The position numbers were made by a program, and so were the translations under genes. The notes under the pieces are model-generated. The model was not told the origin of the DNA, made no database searches, and saw nothing but the letters and a program-made list of their open reading frames with translations. This document shows, piece after piece, positions 33,560 through 49,843 of a DNA stretch of 51,500 nucleotides. The first letter of the stretch is position 1, and each line of letters opens with the position of its first letter. Location of the stretch: contig JBBHKE010001389.1 in the NCBI GenBank assembly GCA_037447655.1, forward strand, positions 126,001-177,500, written 5' to 3'. The DNA is from Zygnema cylindricum (Eukaryota > Streptophyta > Zygnematophyceae > Zygnematales > Zygnemataceae).

Positions 33560-33852
33560 TAGTGGTACCTATTTTGGACGGACTACATTTCATTGGCTAT
33601 TCCCGGAATTCCGTATTTGATGAGTATTCCGTCATAGATGAGCCGACCGCAGACCGAAAAAATGAAAAGTACACAAATATATAATCGATGTGAGCAAAAA
33701 AAAAATGCGCGATCTGCGGCCAAAAAAATGGATCATGCACGGAATATTCTTAAATTTTTATGATAGATAATGACGCATGGAATATTCTGTTCCATGCATA
33801 CATAAGATTCTTACCCCATTGTACGGATGAGTCGACTGTACTATTACAGTAC

Positions 33853-34060
33853 AGTACACAGTGTATCGCTGTAGGCGTTAAAAGATTTTTTTCGCCATTT
33901 GAATCAGCTTATCTCGCGTGCACACCTGTCCGATTTTCACACGTCGACACCGCCAATCGAAACTAAAATCGTAATTTTCATCGCAGCCGTCCGATTAAGA
34001 GATCGGGAAGTGTGCACGAACAGGTCAAAAAATTAATTATATATACCGACGAAAACATGA
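33853..34060. mobile_element. possible diverged CACCG-family MITE, subfamily B
   Basis: Left side CACAGTGTATCGCTGTAGGCG resembles the CACCGTGTATCGCTATTAG terminus at 45875. The interior TCGCCATTTGAATCAG..CACCTGTCCGATTTTCACACG..CCGTCCGATT parallels subfamily B. No clean right end. Confidence 0.35.
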
Positions 34061-34183
34061 TTACTACAATAGTACTGTAGCGACGAAACATTGTGTTCTG
34101 TACTTCTGTACCTTCAAACACATTCGTACAGGACCGTACATTTTTACGAAATCCGTACAATAACCTTCTGAAAAAATATCTAA

Positions 34184-38608
<4,425 letters not shown>

Positions 38609-39447
38609 ATATATAAAAATGTAAAAGGTAAGAAGTTTAGAAATAAAGAAGAGGGGTAAGTGAGATGAGAGGGTGAGATAAGGAAGTGAATTGATTTTAG
38701 ATAAAAGAGAAGAAAAAGGAGTAAAAGACAAAGAGTAAAAGTTGTGGAGTGATAGGAGAGGAGAGGAGAACAAGGAGAGGAGTGAGAGGAGAGGATTTAA
38801 TAGAGAGGAGGGTCGTTTAGGAGTATTCTTTTCCTGTATCGAAGTTTAAGCAAAGAAGTTTTGGGCAGCCTTATTTTTTTTATTTTTTTTCTCCCCCATT
38901 TTCCCGAGGAGCTAAAAAAAATGCCAGAGATGCAATTTGCAGTTAATTCATTCTCTCTCCTCTGTCTTTTCTCTTCTGCCTTTTCTCTCCTCTCTTTTCA
39001 CGCCTTTCCCGAGGAGCTAAAAAAAATGCCAGAGATGCAATTTGCAGTTAATTCATTCTCTCTCCTCTGTCTTTTCTCTTCTGCCTTTTCTCTCCTCTCT
39101 TTTCACGCCTCTCTTTTCTCTCTTCTTTCTTTTCTCTCTTCTCTCTTTTCTCTCGTCTTTTCTCTCTTTTTCCTTTTCTCCCCTCTCTTTTATTATTCCT
39201 CGTTTGGTGGTTCTCTCTTTCTCTTTTTAGACCGTTTCGAATGTTTAAACATGATTCTTGATAGGGCTCTATTTCTGTCATAATATAGCGCCGATAATTG
39301 CGTTTCGGTTCTCTGAGTGAGAAGTATATATGTATGTGACTTGAGACATGTAATGTGACGTGTAAAATGAAACATGAAACATGAAAGTTCTACACTCCCC
39401 CCCTTCCATGAACGAGCTTTTTTCTTTTGTTTGCTCTCTTTTCAACA
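38609..39447. other. SQD1 3' flank, simple-sequence rich
   Basis: 38640-38810 is purine-rich (GGAGAGGAG); 38900-39240 is pyrimidine-rich and includes the 105-bp duplication described separately. No coding region supported. Confidence 0.6.
38901..39110 (+). repeat. 105-bp perfect tandem duplication
   Basis: TTCCCGAGGAGCTAAAAAAA through CTCTTTTCACGCC is present at 38901-39005 and again from 39006 with essentially no differences, indicating a recent duplication. Confidence 0.92.
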
Positions 39448-40640
39448 TCTAGCTCTCTCCTTTATTCCTTTGGTGGCCCATGGGGATATGTTGCCACTTT
39501 GGACTCAGTTACTGGCTCTCGTCAAGGCAATCCTTTGAGAGCCCTTTTGTTTGTTCTCGCCCACTTACAAGCTTAACAAATATCTGCAACCGCTTTCCTC
39601 ATGTGTGTTCCCCTCAATGGTCGATGCCACTAGCATATCATTGGTCCTTTAGACCAGGTTGTTCTTGCCTTCCACCATTTCTTTGAGCAACTTTCTTATA
39701 GAAGTTTGTTTGTCAAAGCCGTTAAATCTATCGTGTGGTCACCTATTGGTTTGCCACCAAATTTCCCTCTCCTTACAGGCTTTTGTGTGTGTATACCTCA
39801 AGAGGGTGTATGGGTGATATATTCCTCAATTAGTGTCCTTGACTTTGTTCACCAATTTGTCAAGGATGCCCTATTGGATGACAACCACCCTAGCACAAGC
39901 TGCTTACTTGGGTAGTTGGCACTTGGTGGCATCTATCATTATATTGAGGTTTGTGGGGAACGGCAGTCTTATCTTTGCCCCTGCAATCTTTATCGTCGAC
40001 AAAGGCTCGTTTTCATTTTAACTATCGTGATTGTCTACTCGTCTGCTTTGCTGACCGAGGCCCAAGAAATTGTTCTTCCATTCTCTTCCCTCACCACCAC
40101 CGGTCATTCCCAGGTATAACAACATATCACCGATAAGGTAGCCGCAGCTGACTCCAAGAACCTCCTTGAAGCGAAGCATTGCCTACGGTTGACACGAGGA
40201 CTCGACTTAGCTCTTGATCAAGACCACGTGTTGGTGCTTGGCTCGGCGCTACTCCAGTTTTTGCCCCACTTCGCTTATCTTCTTAACGAATTTCTTCTGT
40301 CCGTTTATGTCTCGGCTTGCCACACCCCTCTCTCTTGGGTAAGCCTCGTTGCCTTTGTGGCCAATCTATCAATGAGCAGGGAGTCCATTTCCTCCGTCGT
40401 TCACACAGCGGAGAGCGTATAACAGCACATGATATGGTTCAAGATGCAATCTCATAAGTGGTTAGTGAAACAGAGTACACCATGAAACGTGATGTGTCAC
40501 ATGTCGTCCCTCCACGCTCTTTATCCAACGGTCTCAAGAGTCGGCCCTTATTCGGAAAAGCACGCCGGTGAAAGTTGGTCATAGACTGCAAGATTTCCCT
40601 TCGCGCCACCCGGTGCACATTGATGATATCTGTCGTTCGG
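39448..40640 (+). pseudogene. second decayed LINE copy, RT to endonuclease region
   Basis: In shifting frames the translation follows the LINE at 28500-31050: FGGPWGYVATLDSVTGSRQG (motif B side), HIIGPLDQVVLAFHHFFEQLS (motif C region with the Asp pair lost), QAAYLGSW (39890s), DSKNLLEAKHCLRL, and MKRDVSHVVPPRSLSNGLKS near 40480-40540. Many frameshifts and stops, and the first RT motifs are missing. Older than the 26190 copy. Confidence 0.75.
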
Positions 40641-42285
40641 ACCTTTGATGCGAACTTGTTTTAGCTTCTGCGTCGACAACCAATTTTGTCTCTCAGTGTT
40701 TGTGTGTAGCGTGGTTTTCAATGCTCGTGTAGTTTGGTTTTGGTATTTGATTTAGTTTTTCTCGATTACAATGATTTCACTTAGTGTGGCTTAGATTTTT
40801 GTGGTTTTTATCGTGTTTTTGGGTTTTCCAACTTCAACCTTTAATGATAGGAAACAATCTTCCATTTCAATCAAGTTTTGTATTTATATGGTTTAACCAT
40901 CTCGCTTTTGATAATAAAATCTTCTCTTTCTTTTGATGGTAGAACCATCTGTGTACAAAAGGGGTAAAGCCAAAAAAACATTTCAAGACTACAAAACAAA
41001 ACATTACGGCAAAAACAAAGATCCAAAACATAAATACCAGAGTTGGCCGCCTACAAAAAGAAAAAACATAAGTTGAGACATGAGACGTGACATGTGACAT
41101 GTGACATGAGGCATGAGATATGTGACATGTGACACGAGACACGAGACGTGTCATGAGACATGAGACATGTGACACGAGATGGGCCCTGAAAAGATCTTCG
41201 GTGGTGATGTCTCGACTCTGAAAATTTGTGTTTTGTTGTAAGACTCTTTCGGACGATTGTGGGTGACCCTAAGGTTCTCAATTCAGCTCTCTTTCTCTCA
41301 ACTCTTTTTCTCTCATGATATACAAACGATTGTTGATTTTGGATTGTTAACAAACATGTATTGCTCGTAATATATGATCATTCCTTACAAGATTTGACAA
41401 CTCAGTACATATATTTCAACCCATTGGTCGATTTGTGTAGTAAGACTCGATTGGATGATTTGGAATAAGACAATACTTGTTGACTCGACTACCTTTTTAT
41501 CATAATATATCATAAATTATGATATGATTATTAATATTCCAAACTCAACTAAAATAATAAACAAACCAAATTCTTTCAATGGCAGCTCACCATTCGATGC
41601 CATGACCGTCCCTCAGTACCTATACCAATGTGAAATTATTTAGTAAAGTACCTGGGTCGTGAAAATGGACGGAAGGTGAGTGAAAGTTGTTGTCGCAAAA
41701 CTTAAGCGTGAGGCATAAAAATTGGAAAATTTACGGAGTGTTGACGTTTTAAGTTAGCAATATAATTTTTTGACATTGAAAAGAGACAAGTGGTCAAATG
41801 GATATGATGTAGACATTGGGATGACTTTTTGTTTTTAGCGCGTCATTTTTAATGATACAATGCGGTTCCTTTTTTTTTAGTACAATTCACTAAATGACAA
41901 ATTCTTGGTGAAATTGCAGTGGTTACATAAATCCCCTTTGTGGATATAACAATCTCATAGTACACTGCATCATTTTGATGTATGCTAGGTACCACATATG
42001 CGAGAAACAAACAATTAAATAGATTACTACTTGTACCAAAAAATATTTATGCACATTTTATTATAAAAAACAAGGTAGTAAGAACTGTCAAAGTACAAAA
42101 CATGATTGAAATAGAAAATAGTTGGTGACATGGTGAAAATGTAAAAAAGACTAAACAAAATACAAAAGCTAAGCAATGTTGAAAGCCTCAATGTGAAAGT
42201 TAGGAAAACGAATATATAAACAAATACCAAACTATAAAGCTCCTCCATGCACATAATTTAAATGCGAAAATGGTATCGAACGGAA
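40641..42285. other. gene-free spacer with a CATGTGACATGAGAC repeat patch
   Basis: 41074-41185 is built of roughly 10-bp variants of GACATGTGAC/GACACGAGAC; a shorter related patch lies at 39340-39385. Otherwise AT-rich with no supported feature. Confidence 0.55.
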
Positions 42286-42545
42286 ATGGAGGCAAACGAA
42301 GGTAACCTAAAATAAATAGAGGTAAAGAGAGGCAAACGAAGGTAAATGAGAGGTAAATAGAGAGAAACAGAGGCAAGCGGAGGAAAACGACGGCAATTCA
42401 GAGAAACAAAGGTAAAAAGAGGCAGACGGGTGCAAACGGAGGCAAACAGGGGCATATGTGGGCAAACGAATGCAAAAGGAACCAAATCGGGGCAAACGTA
42501 GGTAAAAGGACGCAAATGGATGCAAATAGATGCAATCAACGGCTA
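42286..42545 (+). repeat. degenerate minisatellite of GGCAAACGGA-like units
   Basis: About 260 bp of imperfect 10-14 bp units (GAGGCAAACGAAGGTAAA and variants). Long open frames on the minus strand here (CLRLPLFASV-like protein) arise from the repeat and are not genes. Confidence 0.8.
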
Positions 42546-42749
42546 AAAAAACTTCTAAACAATTCCACACTGAATGTCAAATGTACGAATATCGTCCATT
42601 TTAGCCAGATGGCCTAAAAGCAAGTCTTCAACTCTCGACCACCATTCACGATCCTGCTTTGTCGAAATAAAGGTCGAAGCTTGGGAATGTTAAAGAGCGA
42701 TAGAGATAAGTGGGTGGTTGAAAGTTGACGTGAGAGTTGGGAAAGGGCT

Positions 42750-44110
42750 ACTACGTCCTCTAAATCAAAAGACTATTGACCGTAGTCACGTGGTAAGTTG
42801 CCAAAGGAATAGTCCAAGATTAAAAAAATGTCCAACGCAATTGGTAGGACGTTGTCAGCTTGGTATTGATGCTCGTAGTCCGGCTCTTTGGAAGACGCTG
42901 CATCCCGAGCCACGCAACCAATCTACAATGTTTCGAGTGAGGAAACATGAGATCTTGTAGTTTTTTTACAAACACGTCTGCCAATATTGTGTTTGTTCCG
43001 TGCAAGCACAGAAGATCCACACGAGGCCCATGTGTAACCCTAGAACGAGAACGTGAAGGGATGATATGGGACATTTCTTGTTTGAGTGTGTATCGTGCTT
43101 TGCTAACCAATGCAAAGACTGCATTATGTCATTCGTGTACGCTCTCCACGGTGCGAGCAACGAAACAACTCCACGACTTGCTCATCTATAGGTTGACCAT
43201 AAATGCAAAGGAATTTGCCTTAAACCCAAAAGTGCGGCAAGCCCAAACGTGAGGCCATAATTATTGTAACAACAAGTCGAACTCCAACCACTGGCCTCAA
43301 ACAAGGTCGAAGTCGACCCCACACCTCAATTGTAGGGAGCCTCTCAAGCCAGTTCTTTGATTCAGCGGTGACTACCTTATCCACAATATGTTGTTGTACT
43401 TTTGATTGACTTTTGCTGACGAGGGAAGAGGACGTAGGCACTTCAACATTAAAACCATCAACTAGAAAAAAAACGATTGTTGAAAAAATAGCAATCCCCC
43501 GTCGACGTGGGATACCACATGAGCTAAAATAAGAGTGTCGTCTACCAAAAACCTTGAATTAATAATAGATGCCACCAAATCCCAACTCCTTAGGTAAGCA
43601 GATGGTGTTAAGGTGGACGTCAAACAAAAAAGAGACCCACGAAGCGGATCAGTAAAACAACTTATCTACGAGGGAGTAGTCCTTTCAGGCCTTCAAACTT
43701 ATCATGGTTGACTAGTAGATATAAAATCCCAAAAATGCAATTATCATAATGGAAAAGCGAAGAAATGAAATAAGAGTTAGTTGGTATAGTGAGGAAAACA
43801 AGCGCTGTGCAAAACCACGAAATAATTAGAAGTTCGGGATTGTCCTTACAATGGCGAAGATCATCCAATGAAGCATTTTTTACAAACTATTTAACAAAGT
43901 TAGCTTTGATCGGGGGGGATAAATATACCCACTTGAGAAGTTGAATTTTGGAATCCTGGTGGGAGGGGAAAATTTTAAAGTAGACCAATAGGGTACCATG
44001 CGACTCATTTAATGGTTTTGATAGAATGGTGTAACTTGGAGAGTTTGTTCAAAAAATGGCGAAATGCAAAAACAACTTGGTTGGACGGGCCAATGATACG
44101 AGCCTTGTAT
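42750..44110 (-). pseudogene. third decayed LINE copy, minus strand
   Basis: Minus-strand translation shows, 5' to 3', ARIIGPSNQVVFAFRHFLNK (44000-44110, RT motif C region), LDDLRHCKDNPELL followed by FCTALVFLTIPTN (43770-43868), DKVVTAESKNWLERLPTIEVWGRLRPCL (43290-43390) and TLKQEMSHIIPSRSRSRVTHGPRVDLLCLHG (near 42980-43090). These parallel the 26190-31310 LINE in order. Riddled with stops and frameshifts. Confidence 0.7.
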
Positions 44111-44980
44111 ACAACCGAAAGGAGCAAAAAACATAGAAAAATCGTAGCTGATGAAAAAAATCCCACTTGTATGGCGCGTGGGTGGAAGTTTTTCCTTTCG
44201 TTGTTCGAGTGATGCTTCAAATTAAATCACATGGCGAGGTGAATTTCGATAACTTTTTTTGATGAGCTGGAGTCGCGTGCTGTTGGTCGAAAAAAGGAAA
44301 ACGCCAAAATGAATAGAAAAGACGACAAAAGTGGATTACATTCAAAGTATAAAAATGACGTACATTGTATTGTGGTTAAAGCAAATTTTCCGGATGTCAA
44401 AATATTTTATCGTTGGAGACTGAATTTTGGGGGAAAAAGACACAAAAAACAAGATACTTTAATACATGGGGACATACCCTTAGTGTAACATGTTACTTTT
44501 TCCTGTCTATAATTCACAAGCATAACAAATAAACAACAGCTAAAGCCCAAACTGATTTGTTGTATAATTACTTAAATAGCATATACCAGTAGATTATATG
44601 CTTGACGGGCTTGGATCCGTTGTCATCATGAGGTATTTTACTAAATTAAATTAATACTAGCTGACGAGCCCAAGGTGATAGGGTTGACGCAAAACGACAA
44701 AACAAAAGAAAGGCCCACCTAAAACCCGCGGCTATGTCTTGTAACGAGTCCTTTTCGTAATTCTTGTTATCGTACTATTGTACGAACTCACAACGGTGCA
44801 ATCCGGGGTCGGCTTTGATCGTGCCCAAATGAACAGTTTCCCCAAATCGCGGAACCGACAATTTAGAGAAAGATAAATGTACATCAGTCATATCTTATAT
44901 TGACCCCCTAAATGTTAAATGTACACCGGTCATATCTTATGTCGACCTTAACCTGAGGCATGACAAAAAACGTAGAGCTA
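44111..44980. other. gene-free AT-rich spacer
   Basis: Contains a two-copy repeat of AATGTACATCAGTCATATCTTAT (44877-44950, the second with CCGG in place of TCAG). Nothing else recognised. Confidence 0.4.
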
Positions 44981-45517
44981 CACCGCGAATCGTAATTAGC
45001 GTAAAGAAATAATTAGTGTAAAAAAATGTAAGAAAATAACTAGTGTTATTAGGTCTAATATGGGTTTTGGCATATTTTTTTAATATCTTTCTACTCTAAC
45101 TCTAATTTATCAATAACTCCAGTTTGGGTTTCTTTCCGTAATAATTATCCGCGCTGAATATCTTTACTGTAAATTAGGTAAACGTACAGAATCTGACAAA
45201 GCGTACAGTTTCACGTCATTATGACTTTTGCACTACGCGGTTTGTGAAAATGCAGTTACATGATAACGGCCTGTGTTATATCATTATTTGTACTTTTTTA
45301 GTTAATAAAGTACAATTCTGCACGGTCAGACACCAGCCGTACGCCACATTATTTAAAACGGCACTATATTAGAGCTGTTAACGCTGATTCAAAAAGTACC
45401 TTAAATAATGTGAGGAATCATCTAGAATTATGTACTCTATTTACGGTGATAGAGTCAAAATTTGGGGCAATGGAATTACCGAATTAGCGTACATAACGCT
45501 AATTACGATTCGCGGTA
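44981..45517. mobile_element. long CACCG-family element, 537 bp
   Basis: Begins CACCGCGAATCGTAATTAG after TA and ends CTAATTACGATTCGCGGTA followed by TA. Over twice the usual length, with no coding potential and an internal CATTATTTAA...TTAAATAATG inverted pair (45347-45412). It may be an older full-length-like deletion derivative. Confidence 0.7.
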
Positions 45518-45874
45518 TACTGTAGTGATCCCTACAAATTTTAAATTTTTGGACGAGCATCATTTTGCAATCATTACAGAAGATATCAGTTTCCACCGAC
45601 AAAAAATGAAAGCATTTTTGTGAACTTCAACGAGACCGTACATACACGTGTCAGCATTTATCTTTATGCGACAACAAAGAAACTGATTTTTGTCTCCTAG
45701 TGCCAGGAACTTAACCACTTCGCTTGCAGTGTTACCGCTCGTGCAACCGATAGGCTAGATTCAAGTTCAGCGCGCCAAGACAAAAAATCTTGGTACATCT
45801 TGACGTCAGTACATCGCACGACAAAAATATTTGGTACATATTGACGTCAGCGCACCCCACGTTGCAGTACTGTA

Positions 45875-46052
45875 CACCGTGTATCGCTATTAGTGCTAAT
45901 ATTTTTTTCGCCACTTAAGACATTCTTTGATCGTAAGCTGAGAATGGTACCTTTCAATCGAAACCGTCAGATCTAAAAATCGACAAGCGTGTACGGAGAA
46001 AAGATGTTTAAAGAGACGAAAAAAATATCAGCACTAATAACGATTCACGGTG
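45875..46052. mobile_element. CACCG-family MITE, subfamily B
   Basis: Begins CACCGTGTATCGCTATTAG and ends CACTAATAACGATTCACGGTG, flanked by TA on both sides. The interior has CCGTCAGATC and GTGTACGGAGAAAAGATG, shared with 47132-47353 and 47851-48067. Confidence 0.85.
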
Positions 46053-47131
46053 TACTGTACTGTACTTTTTTGCCTGGGCGCATTTAATTTTACGCCGATT
46101 TTGGTTTTGCGACAAGGCAGTCTAGATGAAGTTAATAAGACAAAATGTTTTTGACTTTTTTGTTTTGAAATTGTGATTTCTTTTAATTGTAAATAACTTT
46201 GGATTCTAATGTGCTTAATTTCGTACGTTGATTGGTTGGAGCAAACGCCTCCGACTGCCATTTTTTCTTAACTCCCCCTAATTATTGTAATTAAACCCTA
46301 AACAGACCTAATTAGGTCTAAAAAACCTTCTACTTGATTATTTCTTTCAATCTCCAATCTGATGATGTGCTTTCTAAGCCTTATTTTCGAAACAATAAAA
46401 ATAAAATACGTATTATACGTGCTCTTAGCTCAATAAGCCTACTTTTTGTCTCCAACAACTAAAACGTCAAAAATAGCCAAATATCTCAGAAACGACCGAA
46501 ATAGTTTCAAACGTACTATTACGTGTCGTCAATAAATCTTTATTTTTTTAAGTAAAATATTAAATGACGTCAAAACCTCATGGTTATGACGTCATCATGC
46601 ATGCGTGTATACGTTTTAATAAATGAAGATTTTGGTATAGAAAAACGCGACGGTAAAACCATCATAAGTACAAAACATGATTGAAGTGAAAAATTGTTGA
46701 CACCGTTAATGGTTAGAGATTAAAATCACAAAAGGACAAAACAAAATGACGCATTCGTGAACTATGAGCGAAACTATTTTGAGCCAATAGGAGCTTTTTT
46801 TTCGTAAATTTTGGTGAGCACATTTTTGTCCTTTACCTCTATCCGAAGCATTTAAATTACACTTGCCGGAACTTAATTTTTTGAAAAGATTATACTTAAT
46901 CAGAATCTATATATATCAAATAGAATAAGATAAAATAATATTAATGTGTGGAGAAGTTTGAAAATCATTTGGAGGACACCTGCTATCTCAATCCACAACA
47001 CTTGTATGACTCAATACATAAACGACAAAAGCTTTTATTAACATTTTCTACAGTACAGTAGTCAAAAACGTACACGTAAGTACAGACATCTCAACGGATA
47101 TCTCAAATATTGAGCGAAGATTTCAAAAATA
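46053..47131. other. gene-free AT-rich spacer
   Basis: No feature supported. Short open frames are not conserved-looking. Confidence 0.35.
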
Positions 47132-47353
47132 CACCGTGTAATGCTATTAGGGTTAACAATTTTTTCACCACTTAAAACATCTTTTCTCCGTACACACTTG
47201 TCCTATTTTCACATAGAGACCGACATTCGGAAGGTGAGAATCTTGGATTTCAATCGCAACCGTCAGATCCATAATCCGACCATCATGTACGGATAGAAGA
47301 TGTGGTAACTGTTAAGTGACAAAAAATATCAGCACTAATAGCGATTCACGGTG
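47132..47353. mobile_element. CACCG-family MITE, subfamily B
   Basis: Begins CACCGTGTAATGCTATTAG after TA and ends CACTAATAGCGATTCACGGTG; the right TA has become CA. It shares the TTTTCTCCGTACACA block with 47851-48067. Confidence 0.8.
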
Positions 47354-47850
47354 CACTATACTGTACGACACTGTAGTCAGAATTGTAGAGGGAAACGCGC
47401 CGCCTATAAAAAAAAGTGAAAAAGCCGCTTTTACGCGAGGAAAACCTAAACAATTCGCTGACCGTCAATTCTATTTCCAGCTTGTGTAATTTTTCAAACA
47501 ATAAAATATGATGTAGTTGTTTGTTTATTTTTTTATTTTTAGGGTTTTTTAGGGTTTTTTGATCGGCATGTCGACTAGTCATGAAAATTTCCTACAACTG
47601 GCGAAGTTATGAGCCTGTGCGCCTTTATTTTGGGACTGTTATATATATTTTTTGTCGTGTAACCAAAACCTGTACAAGAGGGTGTGATTCTAGATAGTAG
47701 GTTGGTGAATATAGAAACCCTCGTAATATATGAAGATACGATTTCACACGAACATGGGGGCTACAGTAATTTGAAACTAATTTCGCAATAGTATTTTATT
47801 ATAGACCTTCATGGGACTCGGTATAGAGTGCTTTTGCTTTATGAAGTTTA

Positions 47851-48067
47851 CAACCGTGAATCGTAATTAGCGTTAATTATTTTTTAGCCACTGAAAACAT
47901 ATTTTCTCCGTACACATCTGTCCAACTTTCAATTTAAGACCGCCAATCGTAAGCTGAGAATGATACCTTTAAATCGCAACCGTCAGATCGACAATCTGAA
48001 GTGTGTACGGAGAAATGATGTTTTAAGAGACGAAATAAGCATCTACGCTAATTACAATTCACGGTTG
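47851..48067. mobile_element. CACCG-family MITE, subfamily B
   Basis: Begins CAACCGTGAATCGTAATTAG after TA and ends CTAATTACAATTCACGGTTG; the right flank is AA. The termini remain complementary despite an extra A on both ends (CAACCG/CGGTTG), so this variant moved as a lineage. Confidence 0.8.
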
Positions 48068-49087
48068 AAGGTGTGAATGTGGTGTATCAACTGCCAAGTT
48101 ATGCGCTACACGTGTACGGCATAAAATGTATTTTACGATACAGTTGCGTTCCATTAGAGTTGCAATATAGCGTATCGGACACTGTCGTTAACGATATGTT
48201 GAGACACGTATCAGATATGTCAGATGCGTGATACGTGATATGCTAACTCTCACGTGTCAATTCGGTACTGTAGATCCAGTGAAATACGCTAGGGTTGACT
48301 TCCTAAACCATAGAATCGTGCCTCCCGAAGATTGCGATTTGCGCATGTGTGCATTCCCGCTTGACCAGGTTTGTCCAGCTGTCGTCAACTTTCTGAACAC
48401 GGAATGATATGATCGCTAATTGAGATTAGTCAAATGGCTGTCGCTACTATTTTTTACCGTCGATTCGACGTTGCTTCCTGTTTTTCGGCAACGAGCGCTG
48501 AGAACATTGCCAGCTCATTGATTTTCGTTAACTTGCAGCTGGATTTGACGCAGAATCTCGCAGCTATTCGGAAACTTTCCCGAATTTTCGAGATTTGCAT
48601 CGACGGCTGCTGATTCGTCCAACAGAAGATTATGATCTCTTTCAACGGTTAATTCTCGCCTAATCGCACGCATCTGATGGCATTTTCCCGTTCGGGAATT
48701 CCGGATCGGACGGCCATTATTACATCGACTGACGGCGAGGGCTGAGTAGTTCTTCCACCACGTCAGCCGTTCATGCTTTCTATTGTACGGTTTTGTACTT
48801 CTGGCACACGTCTTGGCGTCCTCGTCGGAAATTGCTATGTCGACAACAGCCCACACTGAAGGTGTACACCCAGAAGAAATTTATCGTTCACTATTTTACG
48901 GACGGCCGGCAACACCTGTTCTGACAACGTGCATGCGACACCCGCTAAGGCTCCACACGGGTGGGAAGTACAAATTTTTGGCATGCATAGCCACGTGGCA
49001 TCGTGCCGGTATGAAAGTGGAAGGACCGTCCACAGTATTTGTGCTTTTTGAACGACTCCTACTTTGTTTTTGAGTGCTTGTACTGTA
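48068..49087. other. spacer with an unassigned minus-strand frame
   Basis: A 113-codon frame at 48515-48856 (-) is the longest here; it has no recognisable motif and overlaps other frames, so it is not called as a gene. 48170-48250 contains several GATACGTGATATG-like words. Confidence 0.3.
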
Positions 49088-49298
49088 CACCGCCAATCGT
49101 TATTAGCGTTGTGTACGCTAATTCCGTCCCGCTTTGTTTTTTATTCTCAAATAGAGTTATCCACACTATTTAAAAAAACCCTAATTCCTAATTAGAATAG
49201 ACGATTTCTTCGAAAATTTCCAAATTCCCAATTAGCGTAAACCACGCTAATTAGTCGTATACGCTAAAAAACTTACACGCTAATAACGATTGGTGGTG
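49088..49298. mobile_element. CACCG-family MITE, subfamily C
   Basis: Begins CACCGCCAATCGTTATTAG and ends GCTAATAACGATTGGTGGTG, flanked by TA. Close sister of 24961-25174. Confidence 0.88.
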
Positions 49299-49394
49299 TA
49301 GAGTAGCTGATATTTTCACACCTCATAAGTAATCCTTAGCACCAGATGGTCGGTTTGGTTGGCCTGTCAAGAAGCCGTCCCGCTAAAAAAAAAA

Positions 49395-49843
49395 CATAGT
49401 TCAAAAGTAGGCGTTTTTTGGTAGGCCTTTTGTAGGCCGCCTTTAGCGTAAGTTGTGTTAGGGGCTTTCCATGTGGTCTTCTTAGATCGCTACTTTCATC
49501 GGCGACCGTCCGATCTTCCGAATCTGACGATAGTCCTATCGTAAGTTGTGTTATGGGCTTTTCATGTGATCTTCTGAGATCGTTACTTTCATCAAAGACC
49601 GTCAGATCATTTGAATCTGACGGTTTATATTAAAAGTATCTCAAAACTCACAGAAAAAGATTTTTTTTGTCCGATTTTTTTTTCAAATTTAGACATGACG
49701 TTTAATTCTCTATCGATCTATGTGCAACTCAACCCTGTTACTATTTTATTGAATTTTGCGGACAATACAATATGGGTCTTAAGGCCATATTGCATATAAT
49801 AGGCATATTGTATGGGCGTACGGTCACCTACTTTTGAACTATG
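49395..49843. mobile_element. small TIR element, CATAGTTCAAAAGTAGG family, copy 2
   Basis: Inverted ends CATAGTTCAAAAGTAGGCG and CACCTACTTTTGAACTATG. The flanks are runs of eight or more A on both sides, compatible with an 8-bp duplication but not decisive. An internal direct duplication around GTTGTGTTA..GGGCTTT..CATGTG (49452-49480 and 49549-49570) is present. Shares its interior with 7359-7932. Confidence 0.78.

Larger units (their letters stand above)
31695..33561. mobile_element. probable degraded hAT-like element with TAGTGTTGGGTAT ends
   Basis: The left end TAATGTTGGATATCGGG (31695) and right end TATACCCAACACTA (33347-33360) are inverted. The candidate flanks GTAGTACT (31687-31694) and GTGGTACC (33562-33569, after the MITE inserted at the terminal TA) match at 6 of 8 positions. 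Both subterminal zones are packed with CGATATATCG and TCGCGATA palindromes. The interior is non-coding; short overlapping frames at 32568-32896 are not convincing. Confidence 0.5.

Noticed and set aside
42258-42570. Minus-strand Leu/Phe/Pro/Arg-rich repeat protein
   Set aside because: Both overlapping frames are products of the 10-14 bp minisatellite.
48515-48856. 113-codon minus-strand ORF
   Set aside because: No recognisable motif and no flanking gene structure; kept only as a note in the spacer entry.
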